Shown one piece after another: positions 55,045-59,178 of a DNA stretch of 59,178 nt (positions are counted from its first letter, which is position 1; every line of letters starts with the position of its first letter). Below the pieces are notes generated by a model. It did no database searches. It was not told where the DNA came from and saw only the letters and a program-made list of their open reading frames with translations. The position numbers and the translations under genes were made by a program. Where the stretch lies: the NCBI GenBank assembly GCA_017964325.1, contig JAGCSE010000300.1, forward strand, positions 1 to 59,178. The letters are read 5' to 3'. The stretch comes from Victivallales bacterium. GTDB taxonomy: Bacteria; Verrucomicrobiota; Lentisphaeria; Oligosphaerales; Oligosphaeraceae.

Positions 55045-56055
55045 ATGCAATACCAAGACAAAATTAACCATTTTCTGACATTTTGGCGCAAAAAGACAGG
55101 CCTTGACGCTAAACTGGCCAACACTGAAGCCCAGCTTGGAGTGGACTGTGTTCTAGATATACGCAATGGGCATCACATCGCCCTAAAATTCAAAACGCAG
55201 CTGACAATGGAGGATATCAGTCTCTTCCACGCACTTAAGCATATTCTAGACGAACGTCATTATCTCCTGGTCATTCTTTCTGATAGAATCACAGAAAACA
55301 CAACACGCGTCCTGATGGAGGCGAATTTGAATTTCTTCGTCTCGGATGATTATGCCTCCCTTGCCCTGCCAAGTTTCACATACGTGTATTGCATGATGAA
55401 AAAGCCTGTGGTTAAAAGATCTGAACCGACTGAACACACCGTATTTGCGGGCCGTGGATCACGACTATGCAGGATTCTACTGTCAGACCATGGCAAAAAA
55501 TGGCGTCAAACTGAATTGGTCCAGGCAAGCGGCTTGAACAAAGGATATGTTTCTATTCTCATGAAAAAAATGGTCGATGAACAATATGTCCACCAGATAA
55601 ATCGCCATTATTCCGTTGTTGATTTCAACCGATTTTTGGATGACTGGACGCATGTATATCATTTCCAACGTTTTCATGCCCAACAATACTATGCCATCGC
55701 AGGACGGGACTATCTAGATTGCGTCAATAAAACAGCTGAGATTCTAAATCTAAACAAACAGCTTTTTGCCTTCACTGGGTGGACGGCTGCCGCTATGCGC
55801 TCAGCATATATGGAACCACCAACGGTAATGGCATACGTCACAGAACTGCCACCGCCCACATCCGGACTTTTTCCCGTCCAATCCAATGGCAATGTTTTTT
55901 TGGCCGTTCCTTCCGACATGGGGCGTCTTCAACAACTTCAGACCGTCAATGGCTTGCCGCTGGTCTGCGATGTTCAAGCATATCTTGATTTATTGAAAAT
56001 GCCAGGCCGTGCCATAGACCAAGCGGAGCATTATAGGGAGAAACTCATGTCATGA
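55045..56055 (+). CDS. AbiEi-like antitoxin (winged-helix regulator, type IV toxin-antitoxin)
   Basis: 336 residues from ATG 55045, with GAGGTG 9 nt upstream; in-frame ATG 55039 is closer to that site. Residues ~138-188 form a winged helix (RLCRILLSDHGKKWRQTELV, NKGYVSILMKKMV). The C-terminal region ends PLVCDVQAYLDLLKMPGRAI, the familiar ending of AbiEi-type proteins. The N terminus (DCVLDIRNGHHIALKFK) resembles a PD-(D/E)xK-type fold that has lost its acidic residue. It should repress the operon through the upstream palindrome and block the partner nucleotidyltransferase. Overlaps the next gene by 4 bp (ATGA). Confidence 0.75.
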   Translation: MQYQDKINHFLTFWRKKTGLDAKLANTEAQLGVDCVLDIRNGHHIALKFKTQLTMEDISLFHALKHILDERHYLLVILSDRITENTTRVLMEANLNFFVSDDYASLALPSFTYVYCMMKKPVVKRSEPTEHTVFAGRGSRLCRILLSDHGKKWRQTELVQASGLNKGYVSILMKKMVDEQYVHQINRHYSVVDFNRFLDDWTHVYHFQRFHAQQYYAIAGRDYLDCVNKTAEILNLNKQLFAFTGWTAAAMRSAYMEPPTVMAYVTELPPPTSGLFPVQSNGNVFLAVPSDMGRLQQLQTVNGLPLVCDVQAYLDLLKMPGRAIDQAEHYREKLMS

Positions 56056-56918
56056 TTCCTGAATATAAAAATATCCATAATTATACGCCCCAGTTCACAC
56101 GTCTGGTTGAAAGCACTCTTCTGGAACTCTGGGGGCGACTTGGTGAATACCGCAAGTATCTTGTTCTTGTCGGTGGCCTTGCGCCTCGTTTCATAACTGC
56201 TCCAGCAGGAAGATACCTCCCCGCTCAAGCATTGCACTGTGGTACCATGGATATTGACCTTGGCATTTCTCTCGCCGTGACAGAAGATGAAAAGTACAAA
56301 CATATCCATCGTATCATGAAAGAGGCAGGTTTCCAATATGCGAAAAATGACGATGGTTCACGAAAATCCCATACTTTCGATATCACCATCGATGGCCAAA
56401 CTGTCAGTGTGGATTTTCTCACTACATCCTACGATGGTGCACCTGATCGGCATGTCCAAAAAGTCGAACATGAACTTTCTGCAATAAAAGTAAAAGGCTT
56501 GGGGCTGGCTTTGCATACTCCATTGACAGTACAAATCGACGGTCAAAACCTTCATGGCGACAAGGTCACTGAATTCATTTCCGTATGCCGTCCCGTTGCA
56601 TACATCATCCTCAAAGCTATTTCCTTTGACAACCGCCATGTAGATAAGGATTCATACGACTTGATCTATACGTTGCTGAACTATGGAAATGGCGTCGAAT
56701 CCGTTGCAAAGGAAATTCTACCGACAGATTTTGAGGCAGAATATTTCCAAACCGCCATGGAAATGCTTCGACGCCGCTATGCCTCCCCTGATCATGACGG
56801 GCCACGAGCCTACGCTCGCTTCATACAACGTCCGCAAGATGCCGCTATCGCCTTCGCCGCAGTCCAGCAATTCCTCCGTCTCGCAGAAGAACAATATCAC
56901 CAACTCAGACACACTTGA
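56052..56918 (+). CDS. AbiEii-like nucleotidyltransferase toxin
   Basis: 288 residues. Nucleotidyltransferase-fold motifs in order: GG (41-42) in VLVGGLAPRF, the D-x-D pair (67, 69) in TMDIDLGI, and third acidic Asp121 in VSVDFLTT. These match AbiEii/AbiGii-type toxins, which transfer nucleotides to tRNA or another target. Start overlaps the previous stop, so it is translationally coupled to its antitoxin in the usual order. Lies 34 bp before an inverted-repeat element. The toxin activity is inferred from the family. Confidence 0.76.
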   Translation: MIPEYKNIHNYTPQFTRLVESTLLELWGRLGEYRKYLVLVGGLAPRFITAPAGRYLPAQALHCGTMDIDLGISLAVTEDEKYKHIHRIMKEAGFQYAKNDDGSRKSHTFDITIDGQTVSVDFLTTSYDGAPDRHVQKVEHELSAIKVKGLGLALHTPLTVQIDGQNLHGDKVTEFISVCRPVAYIILKAISFDNRHVDKDSYDLIYTLLNYGNGVESVAKEILPTDFEAEYFQTAMEMLRRRYASPDHDGPRAYARFIQRPQDAAIAFAAVQQFLRLAEEQYHQLRHT

Positions 56919-56952
56919 AACAGTTGTCCAATTTCAGGTTAACCGTAACTTT

Positions 56953-57239
56953 TATTGTGCTGGTCATAATTATTTTGACAACGCTCTATTCCCCAATAGG
57001 GTAGTTTATGGAAGCCGCAAGGCGACCATCCGCCCGCAGGGCGAGACATTCGTAACCGCCTGCAAGCGAACACAGTGAGCGCAGCTGGCGGCAAGACGCC
57101 CTCCCTGATTCAGCGCGCCCGAAGGGGGCGCCACCTATGCGGCGCCCAACGAGGGGGAACATGCCCCCATGACATGGCGCGCGGGGCGTACCACTGAAAA
57201 CATTCAACAGGAATCAAATTATATATGTCCAGCACAATA
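56953..57239. mobile_element. MITE-like element 1 with terminal inverted repeats
   Basis: Termini TATTGTGCTGG (56953-56963) and CCAGCACAATA (57229-57239) are exact reverse complements, and the match extends imperfectly inward (…CATA…TTTGA). The interior is GC-rich with hairpins and no convincing ORF. The right part (GCGCGCGGGGCGTACCACT, GAATCAAATTATATATG) is shared with element 2 at 58748-58986. CCAATAGGGTA occurs inside (56993-57003) and just past the right end (57241-57251). No clear target-site duplication. Confidence 0.6.
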
Positions 57240-57251
57240 GCCAATAGGGTA

Positions 57252-57707
57252 TGTATTTCAGCTTTTTATGGCTAATACATTCCCTAATCCTAAAAGTTAC
57301 AGATAAATGGAAGCGCTATGAGTGTCCCCTTGCGGAAAGCAGGTGAAATTTTCCGCGCCTCTGTGACTTTGCGCCTCTGCGTTGAAAATATCCGCAGTCA
57401 ACAATAACATTCATTCCATAGCATTATTGCATATATCAATCACTGTCAATAATTTACACAACAAGACAAAATACAAATAAAAAAATTCTTCAGGCATAAT
57501 AATTGTTTATATATTTAAAATTAATGAATTACAACTTATGACAGTCATCAGGAATGGATTGATTTTCTTGGCTTTCTCATGATTCAAGAATGATTTTATA
57601 TGATAGTATATGACTCTATTTGCAATTCATTTTTACCATGCTATTGTAACTCCTGCAAAAAAATTTTGTTTTATTTCAAATGCAGGATATATTAAGAAGG
57701 TAAAATA
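57252..57707. other. 456-bp AT-rich gap upstream of the Rpn gene
   Basis: No ORF. Contains motif copy 3 (57355-57384) and a possible rpn promoter TTGCAA (57620-57625), 16 nt, TATTGT (57642-57647), 61 nt upstream of the start. Confidence 0.4.
57355..57384. repeat. CCTCTGCG dispersed motif, copy 3
   Basis: CGCCTCTGTGACTTTGCGCC then TCTGCGTT, a diverged three-unit version of copies 1 and 2. Confidence 0.6.
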
Positions 57708-58769
57708 ATGGATAGAACGGATGAGCCGGCCAAATTGTTCCTTACAAAGAACCAGGTGTTCGCCGACCTGGTGGACTTCGCCCTCCGCCACAGCGGCTTC
57801 AAGGTGGACCGCCAGTCGCTTCAGGACCGCAATCCCGAAGGAATCATCCAATGCCCATGGAACAGCCTCAAATACAAGGTCTGCGACAACGACCTGCTGA
57901 AAGGGCTCGTCGTCAAGCATTCCGACAAGGCGACATGGATGCTGGTCGCCACGGAACACCAAAGTTATGTAAGCAACACGATGCCGTTGAGGAACCTCAT
58001 CACGGCAGCCGCCCACTGGGACGGAATCCGACGGTCGCTTGAGGATGAACACAGGAAACTGCATGACCTGCGGGGAGACGATTTCCTGTCGGGCATGGCA
58101 CGGAAAGACAGACTCCCGCCCCTGCTGGTCTTCGTCCTCTATTATGGCTTGGAGCCATGGAACGGACCGATGCGCCTTTCGGACATTATCGACTGCCCGC
58201 CGGAGCTGAAGCCATTCATGGCCGACTGCCCGACAAACGTCATCTCGCCCCGCGAGCTGAAGCCCGTCGAGCTTGAGGAAATCAACGTAGGCGCCCTGCG
58301 CGCCGTCTTCAAGGCCATCTGCTACTCACGGTCGCCTGCTGACTTCTGCCATGAAATCAAGACTGACCCGTCCTTCCACGACCTGTCCACCGAAGACTTC
58401 GACTTCATGCGGATGACATCAGGCATCGACCTCAAACCTAAACACAAGGAGAACAACAACATGCAGGATACAATGGAAATTTTTGCAAACTATTTCAAAG
58501 AAGACTGGTTCCAGAAGGGAATCCAGAAGGGAGAGCAAAGCGGGTTCCAGAAGGGAGAGCAAAGCGGGTTCCAGAAGGGAGAGCAAAGCGGTTTTTTCAA
58601 AGCCATAAGCCATTTTATCCAAAAACGAATCAACTGTAACATCTCGGAAAAACAAATAATCGAAGACCTCTCCAGTGAATTCGGGCTGACATCCGATCAA
58701 GCCAGGCAATACTTGAATGAAACAAAGGGAAACAGCCCTTCATCCGACTGTACTGGCACACTTAATTGA
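57708..58769 (+). CDS. Rpn/YhgA-type PD-(D/E)xK nuclease (putative transposase family)
   Basis: 353 residues; AGAAGG 6 nt before the ATG. Rpn/YhgA pattern: an N-terminal nuclease domain with CDNDLLKG (Asp60/Asp62) and the E-x-Q site EHQS (Glu83-Gln85) followed by MPLRNL. The C terminus holds three QKGEQSGF-type repeats (24-bp units) and a helical end (SEKQIIEDLSSEFGL). Rpn proteins are DNA nucleases that promote RecA-independent recombination and can act in antiphage defence (family knowledge). The last six codons (CTGTLN, 58749-58766) lie in the left inverted repeat of element 2, so the gene's end is formed by that element. The internal start at 58461 may give a short second product. Confidence 0.8.
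   Translation: MDRTDEPAKLFLTKNQVFADLVDFALRHSGFKVDRQSLQDRNPEGIIQCPWNSLKYKVCDNDLLKGLVVKHSDKATWMLVATEHQSYVSNTMPLRNLITAAAHWDGIRRSLEDEHRKLHDLRGDDFLSGMARKDRLPPLLVFVLYYGLEPWNGPMRLSDIIDCPPELKPFMADCPTNVISPRELKPVELEEINVGALRAVFKAICYSRSPADFCHEIKTDPSFHDLSTEDFDFMRMTSGIDLKPKHKENNNMQDTMEIFANYFKEDWFQKGIQKGEQSGFQKGEQSGFQKGEQSGFFKAISHFIQKRINCNISEKQIIEDLSSEFGLTSDQARQYLNETKGNSPSSDCTGTLN
58446..58463 (+). promoter_or_regulatory. Internal ribosome binding site and start in the Rpn gene
   Basis: AAGGAG (58446-58451), 9 nt, ATG (58461), in frame with the main gene. This is a stronger site than that of the main gene. Confidence 0.65.
58461..58769 (+). CDS. Possible intragenic small Rpn product (gene within gene)
   Basis: 102 residues, codons 252-353 of the Rpn gene, starting MQDTMEIFANYFKEDWFQKG. 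It lacks the nuclease domain and keeps the QKGEQSGF repeats and the C-terminal helices. In characterised Rpn genes a short C-terminal product made from an internal start inhibits the full-length nuclease. The strong AAGGAG here and the free-standing copy at 59009 support translation, but no direct evidence exists. Confidence 0.6.
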   Translation: MQDTMEIFANYFKEDWFQKGIQKGEQSGFQKGEQSGFQKGEQSGFFKAISHFIQKRINCNISEKQIIEDLSSEFGLTSDQARQYLNETKGNSPSSDCTGTLN

Positions 58770-58986
58770 TTAAAGACAAGATGATTAGGTGAAGGCTGTC
58801 GCCGCATGGCAGCGGGACTCCGTCGCGGAGCGACATCGCATGGAGTGCGAAACAATCGTAACCCCACTCAAGCGCCCGGAGCGGCGCGCAGAATGGGGAA
58901 AGACAGCCCCTTGCCCAAGCGCGCGGGACGCGCCACTTAAAACAGCCGCTATTGCCCAAGAATCAAATTATATATGGCCAGTACAG
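58748..58986. mobile_element. MITE-like element 2 with terminal inverted repeats
   Basis: Termini CTGTACTGGC (58748-58757) and GCCAGTACAG (58977-58986) are exact reverse complements. Shares with element 1 the right-end segment GAATCAAATTATATATG, the GCGCGCGGGACG region and TCGTAACC. The interior is GC-rich with hairpins. Lies between the Rpn gene, whose stop it supplies, and the small Rpn copy. Confidence 0.6.
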
Positions 58987-59008
58987 CAAGCACAAGGAGA
59001 ACAACAAC

Positions 59009-59178
59009 ATGCAGGATACAATGGAAATTTTTGCAAACTATTTCAAAGAATACTGGTTCCAGAAGGGAGAGCAAAGCGGATTCCAGAAGGGAGAGCAAAG
59101 CGGTTTTTTCAAAGCCATAAGCCTTTTTATCCAAAAACGAATCAGCCGTAACATCTCGGAAAAACAAATAATCGAAGA
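59009..59178 (+). CDS. Stand-alone copy of the Rpn C-terminal small ORF (3' end outside window)
   Basis: 56 codons visible (MQDTMEIFANYFKEYWFQKG ... NISEKQIIE). AAGGAG (58994-58999) sits 9 nt before the ATG exactly as in the internal site at 58446. Similarity with the Rpn gene begins at CACAAGGAG, so the copy starts at the ribosome binding site and not at the nuclease domain. It has two QKGEQSGF repeats where the Rpn gene has three. Probable role: independent antitoxin-like regulator of Rpn, by inference. Confidence 0.7.
   Translation, partial: MQDTMEIFANYFKEYWFQKGEQSGFQKGEQSGFFKAISLFIQKRISRNISEKQIIE

Noticed and set aside
56986..57207. Minus-strand open frame inside element 1, and a similar one at 58762-58959 in element 2
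   Set aside because: GC-rich hairpin sequence gives long frames by composition; no ribosome binding site. Both contain loosely similar strings such as PRA and GY-x-C-x-ALRA/ALHA, which I attribute to shared element DNA.
58789..59151. Plus-strand 120-codon frame across element 2 and the small Rpn copy
   Set aside because: Reads the small Rpn copy in the wrong frame; the in-frame product with AAGGAG is at 59009.

Overview
The window looks like a chromosomal piece of a PVC-superphylum bacterium, most likely a Lentisphaerota/Victivallales- or Kiritimatiellota-like gut or rumen organism. This is an inference from gene content, not from a marker gene. The supporting content is giant secreted C10 peptidases with bacterial Ig-like arrays, a Hanks kinase fused to a formylglycine-enzyme (SUMF1) domain, several glycoside hydrolases with Gfo/Idh/MocA and TIM-barrel isomerase partners, and short tandem repeats between genes.

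Layout. 1-12221 (-): two tandem paralogous streptopain-like peptidases, the first cut by the window edge, each with a long array of ~90-residue Ig-like repeats. 12222-14990 (-): an intergenic heptamer array, a DUF2400/TIGR02757 gene coupled to a NERD-nuclease-like gene, and a hicAB toxin-antitoxin pair with a clear promoter and operator. 15028-17061 (+): a clan GH-A glycosidase. 17199-23675 (-): a 1412-residue kinase/SUMF1/L12 fusion, a lipoprotein HAD phosphatase, a flavodoxin-like oxidoreductase and tRNA-Ser(GGA) with its own promoter and terminator. 24112-27000 (-): Xre regulator, DUF2293, macrodomain, and a proline-rich chagasin-like protein. 27145-35413: carbohydrate genes (GH50-like enzyme, Gfo/Idh/MocA oxidoreductase, six-hairpin glycosidase, sugar isomerase-like TIM barrel, BPL_N amidotransferase-like protein). 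35453-46957 (-): nine closely packed genes from glycogen phosphorylase through GDPD, DUF711, phosphoesterase, heptosyltransferase-like, SppA and an orphan solute-binding protein. 47246-54897 (+): a 2152-residue exported protein of unknown function and an enolase-superfamily sugar-acid dehydratase. 55045-59178 (+): an accessory/defence-like end with an AbiE-like pair behind a perfect palindrome, an Rpn/YhgA-type nuclease gene with a strong internal ribosome binding site and start, two related short inverted-repeat elements, and a second free-standing copy of the Rpn C-terminal reading frame with the same ribosome binding site.

The best candidates for something undescribed are: (1) the Rpn locus, where an intragenic small ORF seems to have been duplicated as a stand-alone gene together with a MITE-like element; (2) the kinase-repeat-TM-SUMF1-ribosomal-L12-CTD fusion; (3) the family of intergenic 7-8-bp tandem repeats, one composite of which occurs twice with a conserved hairpin. 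Domain names come from recognising family motifs by eye; no search was run.
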